A stretch of 64,000 nucleotides of DNA from Metabacillus sediminilitoris. Lineage in GTDB: Bacteria > Bacillota > Bacilli > Bacillales > Bacillaceae. The DNA lies in NCBI RefSeq assembly GCF_009720625.1, contig NZ_CP046266.1:1249501-1313500 (forward strand). Reading direction: 5' to 3'. Positions 10,024-20,026 of the stretch are shown here, piece after piece. The translations under genes and the position numbers were made by a program. How positions within the stretch are numbered: the stretch's first letter is position 1; every line of letters begins with the position of its first letter. The notes below the pieces were generated by a model. It saw only the letters and a program-made list of their open reading frames with translations, was not told the origin of the DNA and did no database searches.

Positions 10024-10983
10024 ATGGCTGAAATAACGGTTATAGGGAGTATTAACATGGATATCGTTGCCCTAACAAATCAATATCCTAAACATGGGGA
10101 AACCCTTTTTGGGCATAGTGTGACAAACTTATGTGGAGGTAAGGGGGCTAATCAAGCGGTGGCCTGTGCTCGACTTGGAAAATCAGTAAATATGATAGGT
10201 TCAATCGGTATTGACGCATACGGAAAAGAAATAGAAAAAAATTTTAAGCAGCATCAAATTGAAACTTCTTTCTTAAAACGAGTTGAAAATGAATCAACTG
10301 GATGTGCCATCATTACTGTGGATGCAACAGCTGAAAATACAATGTTGGTCGTTAAAGGTGCTAATGATTCTTTAAACGAACATGATATTCAAGAAGCCTT
10401 TTCACAAATAGACAATAGTAAGGTATTACTAGTGCAAATGGAAATTCCTGAAGCGGTCGTGATTCGTGCCATGATGGAAGCTAAAAGTAAGAGAATGTTC
10501 ATCATCTTAGATCCAGCTCCTGCAGAAGGGGTCACAAAAGAGGCATTGCTTTATGCGGATGTCATTACACCTAATCTCCAAGAAACAAAACATCTAACAG
10601 GTATTGAAGTAACGTCAATTGAAACAGCGATTGAAGCAGGTAAATTTTTTGATCAAACTTTTGGAATTAAAAATTGCATCATTAAAATGGCTGACAAAGG
10701 CGCATTGCTTTATGAAAACGGGAAAACAACCTTTATTGAAGCAATCCCAGTGAACGCTGTTGATACTGTTGGTGCTGGTGATTCTTATGCTGGGGCATTG
10801 GCATGTGCGATTGCAGATGGGGAAAGTCTTGAATCTGCTGCACGATTTGCAGCGATTGTCGCAGCACTTAAAGTATCAAAATTAGGTGCTCAATCAGGAT
10901 TACCGACAATAGAGCAATTAAATGAGTATTGTGTGGAAAATAATCTTACTTATTATGGTCTTCGGACTAAGCAATTAAGATAA
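10024..10983 (+). CDS. rbsK: ribokinase-type PfkB sugar kinase
   Basis: Phosphorylates ribose or a similar sugar with ATP. The 319-residue protein has the PfkB N-terminal signature (LCGGKGANQAVACARLG) and the catalytic loop DTVGAGDSYAGALA with the base Asp. It lies 9 bp after the epimerase, with GAGGGA as ribosome site, inside the sugar operon. Neighbouring FGGY kinase implies two different substrates or two steps. Ribokinase is the best family name; true specificity is unknown. Confidence 0.85.
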   Translation: MAEITVIGSINMDIVALTNQYPKHGETLFGHSVTNLCGGKGANQAVACARLGKSVNMIGSIGIDAYGKEIEKNFKQHQIETSFLKRVENESTGCAIITVDATAENTMLVVKGANDSLNEHDIQEAFSQIDNSKVLLVQMEIPEAVVIRAMMEAKSKRMFIILDPAPAEGVTKEALLYADVITPNLQETKHLTGIEVTSIETAIEAGKFFDQTFGIKNCIIKMADKGALLYENGKTTFIEAIPVNAVDTVGAGDSYAGALACAIADGESLESAARFAAIVAALKVSKLGAQSGLPTIEQLNEYCVENNLTYYGLRTKQLR

Positions 10984-11015
10984 GAATCTAAGAGCTAGAA
11001 CGGAGGTAGGCATAA

Positions 11016-12566
11016 GTGTCCAAATATTTACTAGAAATGACAAATATCAGTAAAACATTTCCTGGTGTAAAAGCTCTGGATGATGTGAGTCTCCGAATTA
11101 AAAAAGGTGAGGTTCACGCTTTAATTGGAGAAAACGGAGCGGGAAAATCAACATTAATCAAAATTTTAGCTGGGATATACAAACCGGATCAAGGCGCAAA
11201 ATTTCTTTTTGAAGGAAAAGAAGCACAGATTCATAAACCAATCGATGCGACATTAAAGGGTATATCTATTATTTATCAAGATTTGAGTTTATTTTCTAAT
11301 TTATCGATTGCGGAAAATATTTATATAGGACGCGATAGTAATAAAAAGCCATGGAAAAAAGTAAATTGGGGTGAAATGGAAGCGGTTGCGAAAAAGGCCC
11401 TTAAAGAACTAGATTTTGAAATCGATGTTCATACTCCGGTGGAAAAACTAAGTATAGCTCAACAACAACTAATTGAAATCGCTCGTGCACTTGCATTTGA
11501 TTCAAAATTAATTGTTATGGATGAACCGACCTCTTCGCTTTCATCCGGGGAAGTTGAAAAACTGTACAAAGTAATTAATAAGTTAAAACAAAGAGGAATT
11601 TCTATTATTTTCGTCAGCCATAAACTAAAAGAATTATTTACGGTTTCAGATCAATTTACAGTATTACGTGATGGGAAGTATGTGGGTAGCTACCCTGCTG
11701 CAGAACTAGATGAAGATAAATTAATTACATTAATGGTAGGTAGACAAGTTCAGTATGAGAAAAATCAACAAAGAATAGCAGGGGGTCAAACTTTACTAGA
11801 ACTTCATCAACTATCGAAAGACGGAAATTTTAAAGATATTTCTTTTGAGTTAAAAGCGGGAGAAGTGCTAGGGATTACAGGATTGGTCGGCTCAGGTCGT
11901 ACAGAACTGGCACAAGCTATTTTCGGAATGAACAAACCAGATTCAGGGGTAATGAAGTTAAGTGGTCAGCCTGTCCGTATCAAATCATCAGTAGATGCTG
12001 TGAAACACAAGATTGCTTATATACCTGAAAGTAGGAAAACACAAGGTCTAATATTAGGGCAATCAATTATTAATAATATTTCTCTTCCGATTTTGCATCA
12101 ACTTCGTGACCGCCTTGGATTAATTAAACGTAAAAAAGAGATCGGCTTGGCCAACCACTATGTTGAAACGCTAGATGTGAGACCTGCACTTCCACAAAGA
12201 GCAGCAGGAGATCTGTCTGGAGGGAATCAGCAAAAAGTAGTTATTGGAAAATGGCTCTCTACAAAACCACAAATATTAATCATTGATGAGCCAACAAACG
12301 GAATTGATATCGGTGCAAAAACGGAAATTCATAAATTACTTCGACAGCTTGCTAAAGAGGGAATGGGGATTATTGTTATTTCATCGGAATTACCTGAAGT
12401 GCTAGCTGTTAGCGATCGTATTTTAGTCATGAGACACGGGAAAATAGCCGGGGGATTAAATATTGAAGAAGCAACGCAAGAAAATATTATGAATTACGCC
12501 TTGTTCGGTTCTCAAAATGCTAAAACAGAAACGAACAGTCCCGTTAGTAAGGGGGTTATCGCATGA
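11016..12566 (+). CDS. sugar ABC transporter ATP-binding protein (RbsA/LsrA/AraG type)
   Basis: Energises sugar uptake at the inner face of the membrane. It carries two tandem ABC domains in 516 residues. Domain 1 has the canonical Walker [10 protein letters not shown] and Walker [11 protein letters not shown]. Domain 2 has the degenerate Walker [11 protein letters not shown], the signature LSGGNQQKV and Walker [13 protein letters not shown], as is usual for the CUT2 class. GTG start after GGAGG. Its stop overlaps the first permease gene by 4 nt (ATGA), so the importer is translated as a unit. Confidence 0.92.
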   Translation: MSKYLLEMTNISKTFPGVKALDDVSLRIKKGEVHALIGENGAGKSTLIKILAGIYKPDQGAKFLFEGKEAQIHKPIDATLKGISIIYQDLSLFSNLSIAENIYIGRDSNKKPWKKVNWGEMEAVAKKALKELDFEIDVHTPVEKLSIAQQQLIEIARALAFDSKLIVMDEPTSSLSSGEVEKLYKVINKLKQRGISIIFVSHKLKELFTVSDQFTVLRDGKYVGSYPAAELDEDKLITLMVGRQVQYEKNQQRIAGGQTLLELHQLSKDGNFKDISFELKAGEVLGITGLVGSGRTELAQAIFGMNKPDSGVMKLSGQPVRIKSSVDAVKHKIAYIPESRKTQGLILGQSIINNISLPILHQLRDRLGLIKRKKEIGLANHYVETLDVRPALPQRAAGDLSGGNQQKVVIGKWLSTKPQILIIDEPTNGIDIGAKTEIHKLLRQLAKEGMGIIVISSELPEVLAVSDRILVMRHGKIAGGLNIEEATQENIMNYALFGSQNAKTETNSPVSKGVIA

Positions 12567-13546
12567 AAACATTTTTAAAATCAAAAGAAATGAGTATTGT
12601 AGGCATTGTTTTATTACTTTGCATCACATTAGCATTTGTAAGCCCAGTTTTCCTTACTGCAGATAATCTGCTAGATGTATTAAAAGCAAACTCAGTCATT
12701 GGTATATTAGCAGTAGGGATGACGTTAATTATCATTACTGGGGGAATTGATGTATCTGTTGCTGCAGTGACAAGTGCTGTCTGTGTCATTACAGTCAAAT
12801 TATTGATGATTATGCCAGATCATTTTATGTCCTTAATAATAGCATTTTTAATTGCACCATTATTAGGAATTCTTTTAGGAGCACTTAATGGAGTGTTAGT
12901 ATCAAAGATTAAGATTCCAGCAATTGTTGTAACATTAGGGATGATGAGTATCATCAATGGATTAGTTCTCTATATCACGAATGGTGTATATCTAAATAGT
13001 AGTAATTTCCCGCAAGTTTTTATTAACTTTGCAAATATCAAAGTATTTGGTGTATCAATTATTATTCTCATATTTGCAGCTGTTGCAATTTTAACATGGT
13101 ATATCTTGAAATATACATTAATTGGACGTGAAGTGTTAGCGATTGGCGGAAATAAAGAATCCGCAGTACGAGTGGGGATAAACTTTGATAAAGTTCAAAT
13201 TTTTGTATTCTCATATATGGGTTTTTTAGCAGGGATTGCTGCAATTGCTCAAACTGCATATACAAAATCAGTGGATCCTAATGGGATGCTTGGTTTAGAA
13301 CTAATGGTTATTGCTGCTGTTGTACTAGGTGGTGCTAACATTATGGGCGGACGTGGAACCATATTGGGAACAGTCTTAGGAGTATTGTTGTTAGGGATTA
13401 TTCAGAATGGTCTTATTTTAGCTAAAATTGATCCATTTTGGCAAAAAGTATTTACTGGATTCATTATTTTGTTAGCCGTTTCTTTTGACCAACTTCAATA
13501 TAAACGCTCACAAGATAAGTTAGCCAAGATCGAAGTAGAAGCTTAA
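12563..13546 (+). CDS. sugar ABC transporter permease 1 (RbsC/LsrC type)
   Basis: Integral membrane subunit of 327 residues with about 8-10 hydrophobic helices. It has the CUT2 permease motifs MTLIIITGGIDVSVAA near the N-terminus and VVLGGANIMGGRG(T) in the second half. The start codon overlaps the ATPase stop. A second permease follows 14 bp later, so the channel is probably a heterodimer, as in LsrCD, rather than an RbsC homodimer. Confidence 0.9.
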   Translation: MKTFLKSKEMSIVGIVLLLCITLAFVSPVFLTADNLLDVLKANSVIGILAVGMTLIIITGGIDVSVAAVTSAVCVITVKLLMIMPDHFMSLIIAFLIAPLLGILLGALNGVLVSKIKIPAIVVTLGMMSIINGLVLYITNGVYLNSSNFPQVFINFANIKVFGVSIIILIFAAVAILTWYILKYTLIGREVLAIGGNKESAVRVGINFDKVQIFVFSYMGFLAGIAAIAQTAYTKSVDPNGMLGLELMVIAAVVLGGANIMGGRGTILGTVLGVLLLGIIQNGLILAKIDPFWQKVFTGFIILLAVSFDQLQYKRSQDKLAKIEVEA

Positions 13547-13560
13547 CAAGGGGTGAGGAA

Positions 13561-14523
13561 ATGAAAGCGATATCATTATCAAAAGAAAATATTTTGGGAT
13601 TAATTGCTTTAAGTGTATTTGTGTTAATGAGTCTCTTTATACCGGGTTTTTTTGGTCACAATAATTTAAATAATATGATGTTCCAGCTCCCTGAGTTTGG
13701 CTTACTTGCCATTGCGATGATGATTGTCATCGTAACAGGTGGTATCGATTTATCCATCACTTACATTGCAGCATTATCAGGAGTAACTATTGCCATTATG
13801 CAAAGCCATGGGTATCCAGTCATTCTTTCTATTGTCGTAGGTATTATCGTAGGGCTCTTATGTGGACTGCTAAATGGAGTGATTGTATCAAAAATCGGTG
13901 TTTCTCCAATTCTTGTCACATTGGGAACAATGGTGTTGTTTGAAGGAATCATCCTGAGTATTACAAAAGGGAATTCAATATCTGGATTTAGCGAGGTTTA
14001 TAGCTTAATAGGAAATGGTTATTATATGGGGATTGTTCCACTTTCGATGATCATTTTTATCATCATTGCGATCTTAACGGGAGTACTCTTAACAAGAACG
14101 AAATGGGGTAGAAGTGTTTACATGGTGGGTAGTAACCCAGTCGCTTCCCTCTTTTCTGGGGTAAATAATAGTAGAGTCCTAATGAAAGTTTATTTATTTG
14201 CTGCATTGCTTTCAGTCATTGCTTCAATCATTATGACATCACGTTATAACTCAGCAAAAGTGGACTTAGGTTCATCCTACTTATTACAAAGTGTATCCGC
14301 AGCCGTCCTTGGGGGAACAGAAATTCAAGGTGGATATGGAAAAGTAATTGGGACAGTATACGCAGCGATCATTTTCCAAATGCTCTCTAGTGGACTGAAT
14401 TTATTAGGTGTTCCAAGATCAATCGTGAACGTCATAATGGGAGCTATTCTGATCTTTGTCTTAGTATTAAACTTTGCAAAATTTAAATTGGATGAAAAAG
14501 CTCAAAAAACAGCTGTAGCATGA
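13561..14523 (+). CDS. sugar ABC transporter permease 2 (LsrD type)
   Basis: Second integral membrane subunit (320 residues) of the CUT2 importer. IVIVTGGIDLSITY and VLGGTEIQGGYGKV are the same motifs as in permease 1. The ribosome site GGGGTGAGGAA overlaps the start. It shows the same fold but clear divergence from permease 1, which indicates an old duplication rather than a recent one. Confidence 0.9.
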   Translation: MKAISLSKENILGLIALSVFVLMSLFIPGFFGHNNLNNMMFQLPEFGLLAIAMMIVIVTGGIDLSITYIAALSGVTIAIMQSHGYPVILSIVVGIIVGLLCGLLNGVIVSKIGVSPILVTLGTMVLFEGIILSITKGNSISGFSEVYSLIGNGYYMGIVPLSMIIFIIIAILTGVLLTRTKWGRSVYMVGSNPVASLFSGVNNSRVLMKVYLFAALLSVIASIIMTSRYNSAKVDLGSSYLLQSVSAAVLGGTEIQGGYGKVIGTVYAAIIFQMLSSGLNLLGVPRSIVNVIMGAILIFVLVLNFAKFKLDEKAQKTAVA

Positions 14524-14587
14524 GGAAATGTATGTAATCTGATTTTCAGATTAATATAAAAAACTTTATTAAAAAAGGGAGAATAAT

Positions 14588-15619
14588 ATGAAAAAGATTC
14601 TTGGTCTTATAACATCAGTAATGCTTGTAGGGGTTTTATTAGCTGGATGTGTGTCAAGTGGTGCTTCAGGAAATAGCAGTGAAAAACAAAGCAAGGGTGA
14701 CAATGACAAAATTAAAATTGCTGTTGTACCAAAGTTAATTGGTATTCCTTATTTCAACTCTTCTGAAGAAGGTGCGATTCAAGCAGGTAAAGATTTAGGG
14801 GTAGAAGTAATTTATACTGGTCCAACAGAAGCGGATGCAGCACAACAAGTAAAGGTTATTGAAGATTTAATCAGTCAAAATGTTGATGCAATCGCAGTTG
14901 CTCCAAATGATGCAGCATCATTAACACCAGTTCTTAAAAAGGCAAAAGAGCAAGGAATCATTGTAATCGACTGGGATACTCCAGCTGACCAATCACTTGT
15001 AGAATTATCTGTTCATCAAATTGATGACGAAGCATATGGTCGTCACTTTACACAAACACTTGTTGAACAAATGGGTACTGAAGAAGGAGAAATTGCTATT
15101 GTAACGGGTGGACTTTCTGCAGCAAATTTAAATACTTGGATTGATGCCGCAAAGAAAGAAATGGAAGAGAATTATCCTGGACTTAAGTTAGTAACTGATA
15201 AAATTCCAACTGATGAAAAACAACAAGTTGCATATCAAAAAACATTGGATTTAATGAAGTCTCATCCGAATTTAAAAGGCATTATGGTCTTTTCAACACC
15301 GGCTCCACTTGGAGTGGCTCAAGCGATTCAAGAAAAAGGAATGCAGGATAAAATTGCAGTTATCGGTGGAACATTACCGAAGGATTCCATCCCGTATTTA
15401 GAAGATGGTTCTTTAGATATGGCTGTATTATGGGAGCCGGATAAATTAGGATATTTAACAGTTTCCCTTGCGAAAGATTTAGTTGAAGGGAAAAAACCAG
15501 AAAATGGACAAAACATTGAAAATGTAGGGGGAATTGAGCTTTGGAAAGATGGAAAAACAGTTATCATGGGACCTCCTACTGATTTTACAAAAGAAAATGC
15601 TGGAGACTATGATTTCTAA
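14588..15619 (+). CDS. sugar-binding lipoprotein of the ABC importer (LsrB/RhaS-like)
   Basis: Extracellular lipid-anchored receptor (343 residues) for the importer. The lipobox is LLAGC, and the mature protein begins after a Ser/Gly/Lys-rich linker with KIAVVPKLIGIPYFNSSEEG. The C-terminus TKENAGDYDF closely recalls LsrB (…NKENIGKYDF), and the DWDTPAD region aligns with the ligand loop of that family. LsrB-type proteins bind AI-2, and relatives bind rhamnose or pentoses. No other lsr genes are present, so a pentose or ketose ligand is more likely. An internal terminator directly follows. Confidence 0.85.
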   Translation: MKKILGLITSVMLVGVLLAGCVSSGASGNSSEKQSKGDNDKIKIAVVPKLIGIPYFNSSEEGAIQAGKDLGVEVIYTGPTEADAAQQVKVIEDLISQNVDAIAVAPNDAASLTPVLKKAKEQGIIVIDWDTPADQSLVELSVHQIDDEAYGRHFTQTLVEQMGTEEGEIAIVTGGLSAANLNTWIDAAKKEMEENYPGLKLVTDKIPTDEKQQVAYQKTLDLMKSHPNLKGIMVFSTPAPLGVAQAIQEKGMQDKIAVIGGTLPKDSIPYLEDGSLDMAVLWEPDKLGYLTVSLAKDLVEGKKPENGQNIENVGGIELWKDGKTVIMGPPTDFTKENAGDYDF

Positions 15620-15632
15620 AAAATAAATTCTA

Positions 15633-15673
15633 AAATCCCCCTTAAAGGAAGTATGTAGTCAGGGGGATTTTTT
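15633..15673 (+). terminator. intrinsic terminator inside the operon
   Basis: A 10-bp stem (AAATCCCCCT at 15633-15642 with AGGGGGATTT at 15661-15670) is followed by TTTATT. It lies between the binding protein and the catabolic genes. Partial read-through would make transporter mRNA more abundant than the enzyme mRNA. Confidence 0.85.
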
Positions 15674-15701
15674 ATTAAAAGAGAAAAGGAATTGAACAAA
15701 A

Positions 15702-16658
15702 ATGATACAGGAACAAAATTATAAATTGAAGGATCTTAAAATTCGAGAAGCTTTTTTAAAATTAAAAAGAGAACAACCGGAACGCTTTAAACAGAAATTG
15801 AATTTGTCATGGAGTAATTGGGGATTTGGGCTTGAAACGTTAGAAGACTCAGTTAAAAGATTAAAAGAAAACGGTATCAATTTTATTGAGCTTCATGGAA
15901 ACCATTATGGGAATGATCTTGGCTATCAAGTAGAAGAAACAATAGAGATCCTTAAAAAATATGAAATGAAAGTATCTGGTGTGTGTGGAATGTTTTCAGT
16001 AGAAAATGATCTTTCTAGCAATATTCCAAGTAAGCGGCAAGCAGCAATTGATTACATTAAGAGAGAACTAGAATTTATGAATAAGGTCGGGGGGCATTAT
16101 TTATTAGTTGTACCAGGGGCTGTAGGTAGACCTAATGAATATGACGATGCAGAGTTTTTAAGAAGCGTAGAAACATTAAATATCGTCAGTGATCTATTTG
16201 TGAAATATTGCATCAAAGGTGCAATTGAGCCGATTCGTGCTGCAGAAACGAGTTTCATTCATACAGTAGCTGATGCAAAAAATTATATTAAGGCGGTAGG
16301 ACACCCAGGAATCAATCACATTAATGCGGATGTGTATCACATGCAATCAGAGGAAGCACATATTGGGGAAGCCATCCTTGAAGCAGGTGATCAACTTGTC
16401 AATCTTCATATGGCAGATAGTAATCGTGGCGCATTGGGAGAAGGGTTTATGGATTTTGACACTATTATTATGGCATTATATCTAATTGGCTTTAATCAGG
16501 ACGGAAAATTCGTTACGCCTGAACCACTAGGACCAGGTGGAGATCCTTACCCTGCGATGAACTCTATTCCTGACTCTAAAAAATTACATCATTTAGTTGC
16601 ACAAACTGCTAATTATTTTAGAGAACGTGAAAATATCCTTCTAGAAAGTAATGAATAA
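15702..16658 (+). CDS. TIM-barrel ketose 3-epimerase / sugar isomerase (PF01261)
   Basis: Xylose-isomerase-like TIM-barrel protein of 318 residues. The metal site of the D-tagatose/D-allulose 3-epimerase group can be recognised as Glu in GAIEPIRAAET, Asp and His in NADVYHMQSEEAH, His in VNLHMADSNRG and Glu in VTPEPLGPG. Such enzymes epimerise free ketoses at C3 (for example L-xylulose to L-ribulose). In this operon that would supply L-ribulose to the FGGY kinase and then AraD. An isomerase role cannot be ruled out. Weak ribosome site AAAAGGAA 12 nt upstream. Confidence 0.7.
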   Translation: MIQEQNYKLKDLKIREAFLKLKREQPERFKQKLNLSWSNWGFGLETLEDSVKRLKENGINFIELHGNHYGNDLGYQVEETIEILKKYEMKVSGVCGMFSVENDLSSNIPSKRQAAIDYIKRELEFMNKVGGHYLLVVPGAVGRPNEYDDAEFLRSVETLNIVSDLFVKYCIKGAIEPIRAAETSFIHTVADAKNYIKAVGHPGINHINADVYHMQSEEAHIGEAILEAGDQLVNLHMADSNRGALGEGFMDFDTIIMALYLIGFNQDGKFVTPEPLGPGGDPYPAMNSIPDSKKLHHLVAQTANYFRERENILLESNE

Positions 16659-16705
16659 CGAGCACAAAACTTTGAGTTCAAAAGTCGGGTTTTTAAGGGG
16701 GAACA

Positions 16706-18385
16706 ATGATATTGGCTAATAAGGTGAATCAAATAAAAGTTGATATTGCTAACAGTCAAACAGCTTTAGGTATTGAGTTTGGTTCTACTCGTATCAAAGC
16801 AGTTTTGATTGATTCTATCCATTCACCAATAGCTTCCGGAAGCTATGCCTGGGAGAACATTTTGCAAGAAGGGATATGGACATATTCTCTAGATGATATT
16901 TGGAAGGGGCTTCAAAAAAGTTATCAAGAAATGGTAACTGAAGTGAAAGGAAAGTATGGAATAACTCTTCAAAACGTTGGCTCAATTGGCTTTAGTGGGA
17001 TGATGCACGGCTATATGGCGTTTAACAAAGATGGTAAGTTGTTGGTGCCATTTCGTACCTGGAGGAATTCAATCACTGAACAAGCTGAAAAAAAACTAAC
17101 AAAGTTCTTCAATTATAATATCCCGCAAAGATGGAGTATTGCTCATTTGTATCAAGCAATTCTTAATGAAGAGGAACATGTAGAAGATATTGATTATCTC
17201 ACCACATTAGCTGGCTATATTCACTGGAAGTTGACAGGCAAAAAAGTTTTAGGAATTGGAGATGCCTCCGGTATGTTTCCAATCGATGTGGAAATAAAGA
17301 ATTATGATATCAGGATGATTCATTCTTTTAATGATTTGATCAGTGGAAAGAATTATCCGTGGAAATTAGAAGGAATTTTACCACAGGTAATGCTTGCTGG
17401 CGATGAAGCCGGGCACTTATCAGAAGAAGGAGCAAAGCTATTAGATGTGAGCGGGAACCTTCAATTTGGTATTCCACTTTGTCCTCCAGAAGGCGATGCA
17501 GGAACGGGGATGGTCGCAACAAACAGTGTTTCAGAGCGTACAGGAAATGTTTCAGCGGGAACGTCGGTATTTGCGATGATTGTGCTGGAAAAAGAATTGA
17601 AATGTGTCCATCCGGAGATCGACCTAGTGACCACGCCTTCTGGTAGTCTGGTTGCTATGGTTCATGCGAATAACTGTTCATCTGATATTAATGCTTGGGT
17701 GAAGCTTTTCAGTGAGTTTTCAGAAGTTCTTGGTTATGAAGTCAATACAGACAAACTCTTCGAAATCTTATTCAATCAGGCTCTTGAGGGGGATAGGGAT
17801 TGCGGAGGACTATTGTCTTACGGCTATTATTCTGGTGAGAATATTACAGGAATGAGAGAAGGGCGGCCATTATTCGTACGTTCACCTGAAAGTAATTTCA
17901 ATCTTGCAAACTTTATGCGTGTACATTTATTCTCAGCACTTGGAGTTCTGAAAATTGGAATGGATATTCTGTTAAATGAAGAAGAAATTCAGATTGACAA
18001 AATATTGGGACATGGAGGATTGTTCAAGACCGAGGGTGTTGGCCAAAAGGTAATGGCCTCAGTTATGAATGCACCTGTATCTGTTATGGAGACTGCTGGT
18101 GAAGGTGGTGCATGGGGGATTGCTCTGCTCGCATCTTTTATGACCAAAAAAGAAGAAAATGAATCATTGGAAGAGTATCTTAATAAAAAAGTATATATTG
18201 ATTATGCCGGAGTAAAAGTGGATGTAGACGAAAAAGATGTTGAAGGCTTTGAAGTTTTTATCAAGCGCTATAAACAAGGACTTACAATCCAACAAGCGGC
18301 CATTGATAGTTTAAATATAAAAAGAGAAAGAGCAGAACAGCTTAATGAAGAACTTCATCACTCTAAACATGAATTAAAAATATAG
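16706..18385 (+). CDS. FGGY-family sugar kinase, probable L-ribulokinase
   Basis: ATP-dependent kinase of 559 residues with both FGGY halves. The N-terminal [14 protein letters not shown] is the phosphate-1 motif, [12 protein letters not shown] the substrate region, AGTSVFAMI the second ATP motif, and [17 protein letters not shown] with [13 protein letters not shown] the C-terminal adenosine motif. The length is typical of ribulokinases. The AraD-type epimerase starts 12 bp downstream, so L-ribulose is the likeliest substrate. It looks closer to the divergent clostridial AraK group than to E. coli AraB, judged by eye. Confidence 0.75.
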   Translation: MILANKVNQIKVDIANSQTALGIEFGSTRIKAVLIDSIHSPIASGSYAWENILQEGIWTYSLDDIWKGLQKSYQEMVTEVKGKYGITLQNVGSIGFSGMMHGYMAFNKDGKLLVPFRTWRNSITEQAEKKLTKFFNYNIPQRWSIAHLYQAILNEEEHVEDIDYLTTLAGYIHWKLTGKKVLGIGDASGMFPIDVEIKNYDIRMIHSFNDLISGKNYPWKLEGILPQVMLAGDEAGHLSEEGAKLLDVSGNLQFGIPLCPPEGDAGTGMVATNSVSERTGNVSAGTSVFAMIVLEKELKCVHPEIDLVTTPSGSLVAMVHANNCSSDINAWVKLFSEFSEVLGYEVNTDKLFEILFNQALEGDRDCGGLLSYGYYSGENITGMREGRPLFVRSPESNFNLANFMRVHLFSALGVLKIGMDILLNEEEIQIDKILGHGGLFKTEGVGQKVMASVMNAPVSVMETAGEGGAWGIALLASFMTKKEENESLEEYLNKKVYIDYAGVKVDVDEKDVEGFEVFIKRYKQGLTIQQAAIDSLNIKRERAEQLNEELHHSKHELKI

Positions 18386-18397
18386 GGAGGAAACCGT

Positions 18398-19093
18398 ATG
18401 TTAGAACAGTTGAAAAAAGATGTTTTGGAAGCGAATCTTCAACTGCCAAAACACGGTCTAGTCACTTTTACATGGGGAAATGTAAGCGGAATCGATCGCG
18501 AACAGGGGCTTGTTGTCATTAAGCCAAGTGGTGTTGCTTATAATGAACTAAAACTGGGAGATATGGTTGTGGTGGATTTAGCAGGGAATGTTATTGAGGG
18601 ATCTTTGCTCCCTTCTTCAGATACGGAAACTCATCTTGTTCTATATAAAGCATTTAGTGAAATTGGTGGAATCGTTCATACTCATTCACCATGGGCTACA
18701 AGTTGGGCACAAGCTCATCGACCGATTCCAGCTCTTGGGACAACGCATGTAGATTATTTTTACGGTGAAATTCCTATAACCCGCTCATTAACACAACAAG
18801 AAATTTTAGAAGCATATGAACTAGAAACAGGAAATGTCATCATAGAAACGTTTAAAAAATTAGATCTCGACCCAGTGGCAATGCCAGGTGTTCTTGTCGC
18901 TTCACATGCACCGTTTTGTTGGGGGAAAAATGCAGATCAAGCTGTTCATAATGCTGTTGTACTAGACGAAGTAGCCAAAATGGCACTCCATACATTCCAA
19001 TTGAACCCACAAATAGATCTAATAGATCAATATCTGCTTGATAAACACTATTTAAGAAAGCACGGTCCAGTTGCTTATTATGGGCAAAAGTAA
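18398..19093 (+). CDS. araD: L-ribulose-5-phosphate 4-epimerase
   Basis: Converts L-ribulose-5-P to D-xylulose-5-P by retro-aldol chemistry with a zinc ion. The 231-residue protein has the same length as E. coli AraD and matches it throughout: [28 protein letters not shown], the zinc ligands in [24 protein letters not shown] and the C-terminus [18 protein letters not shown]. It is preceded by GGGAGG. Last gene of the operon. It directs the sugar into the pentose-phosphate pathway. Confidence 0.92.
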   Translation: MLEQLKKDVLEANLQLPKHGLVTFTWGNVSGIDREQGLVVIKPSGVAYNELKLGDMVVVDLAGNVIEGSLLPSSDTETHLVLYKAFSEIGGIVHTHSPWATSWAQAHRPIPALGTTHVDYFYGEIPITRSLTQQEILEAYELETGNVIIETFKKLDLDPVAMPGVLVASHAPFCWGKNADQAVHNAVVLDEVAKMALHTFQLNPQIDLIDQYLLDKHYLRKHGPVAYYGQK

Positions 19094-19096
19094 TCT

Positions 19097-19135
19097 TTTG
19101 GGGAAGCATAGGGACGGTTCATGTGATTCCCCAAA
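19097..19135. repeat. REP-like palindrome
   Basis: TTTGGGGAA at 19097-19105 pairs with TTCCCCAAA at 19127-19135, enclosing GGGACGGTTC. Elements with a GGGACGGTTC core recur in Firmicutes genomes. Only one copy is visible here, so the repeat status comes from memory. Confidence 0.35.
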
Positions 19136-19195
19136 GTCCTTTTGTATAGTTTCTATCACAGTGATGGTAAGCAAAATCCTAGATTATAAGTATAA

Positions 19196-19243
19196 AGTAA
19201 AGCTTCAATAGAGAAATGTCTCTTTTGAAGCTTTACTTTTTTG
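19196..19243 (+). terminator. strong intrinsic terminator after araD
   Basis: A 13-bp stem (19196-19208 with 19225-19237) is followed by TTTTT. It ends the sugar operon. Confidence 0.9.
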
Positions 19244-19810
19244 CATTTTTAGAGGGGGCCTTTTGGCAGTTGGAATTTTTGCTTCAGGGTATCGAAATAT
19301 AAATAGTCCAGAAAGGAAAATTAGAGCCGGCAACTAAATAAATGTTTACAAATGCTGATATATCAACGTTTATGAAATATTAATTTTGTCAGAGTCAGTA
19401 TGTTGTAATACCAACAAGTTAAAGTTGAAATAAAACTTCCCTTTGTAAAATTTGCAAATTATTGACGATGATTATTTTTTCTGGATCTTTATATTTTGCA
19501 AAGTTTATTTAGATTTCAATATACGGAAGAGATCAACTTGATAGAATGATAAAAATTTATAAAGAAGAGGCATGAACGCTCTTAAAATCTTCTTAAATAA
19601 ACTTCGTGTATAATCCTAATTTTTTGAAGAGTTCCTCTATAGTCAAAAGTATATTTAAATTTAAGATATATACCGAGATTTGCTGAAAATAACAAAGAAG
19701 AGCAAGTATTTACTATTAAAAATGATGGTGTAATATAGCTGAGGGTTAGTAACACATAAACTATGGAGACTTAGAAATCAAATTTGCAAATGTATAAAGT
19801 ACCTCACTCG
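19244..19810. other. decayed intergenic DNA
   Basis: No complete gene is visible. Very A+T-rich, with short open stretches around 19670-19740 that I cannot identify. It lies beside a recognisable regulator fragment, so it probably represents degraded coding DNA. Confidence 0.4.
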
Positions 19811-19957
19811 CTAGTTTTTAACTTCATCCACTCTATTTACTTCCTCGACTTGTTGGATAAAACGATAATGTAAACCAAAAGCAATTTCATCATGAAGTCC
19901 ACCTTCAATAGAAGCTCTAGATACGAGTGTAATGAGGGTAATAATATGTTTAGCTCC
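19811..19957 (-). pseudogene. fragment of an AraC-type regulator, related to the one at 22414
   Basis: On the minus strand about 48 codons read ITLVSRASIEGGLHDEIAF and continue HYRFIQQVEEV before a stop. The intact regulator at 22414-23649 has ITLATRAAMEGGLHHEIAY followed by LYIQNLEEL in its linker region, so this is a paralogous remnant. Neither the DNA-binding domain nor the N-terminal domain survives. It suggests an old duplication or a second regulator gene that decayed. Confidence 0.75.
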
Positions 19958-20026
19958 CGACGGTTACTTAGAGGCTCATTACTATGTATAATATGATGAT
20001 AGAAAAAAACAAATAGGAGAAGAAAT

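Noticed and set aside
4556..19093. AI-2 (lsr) quorum-signal uptake operon
   Set aside because: The binding protein and split permeases look LsrB/LsrCD-like, but lsrK, lsrF, lsrG and lsrR are absent and AraD plus an L-ribulokinase-type gene are present. A sugar role is better supported.
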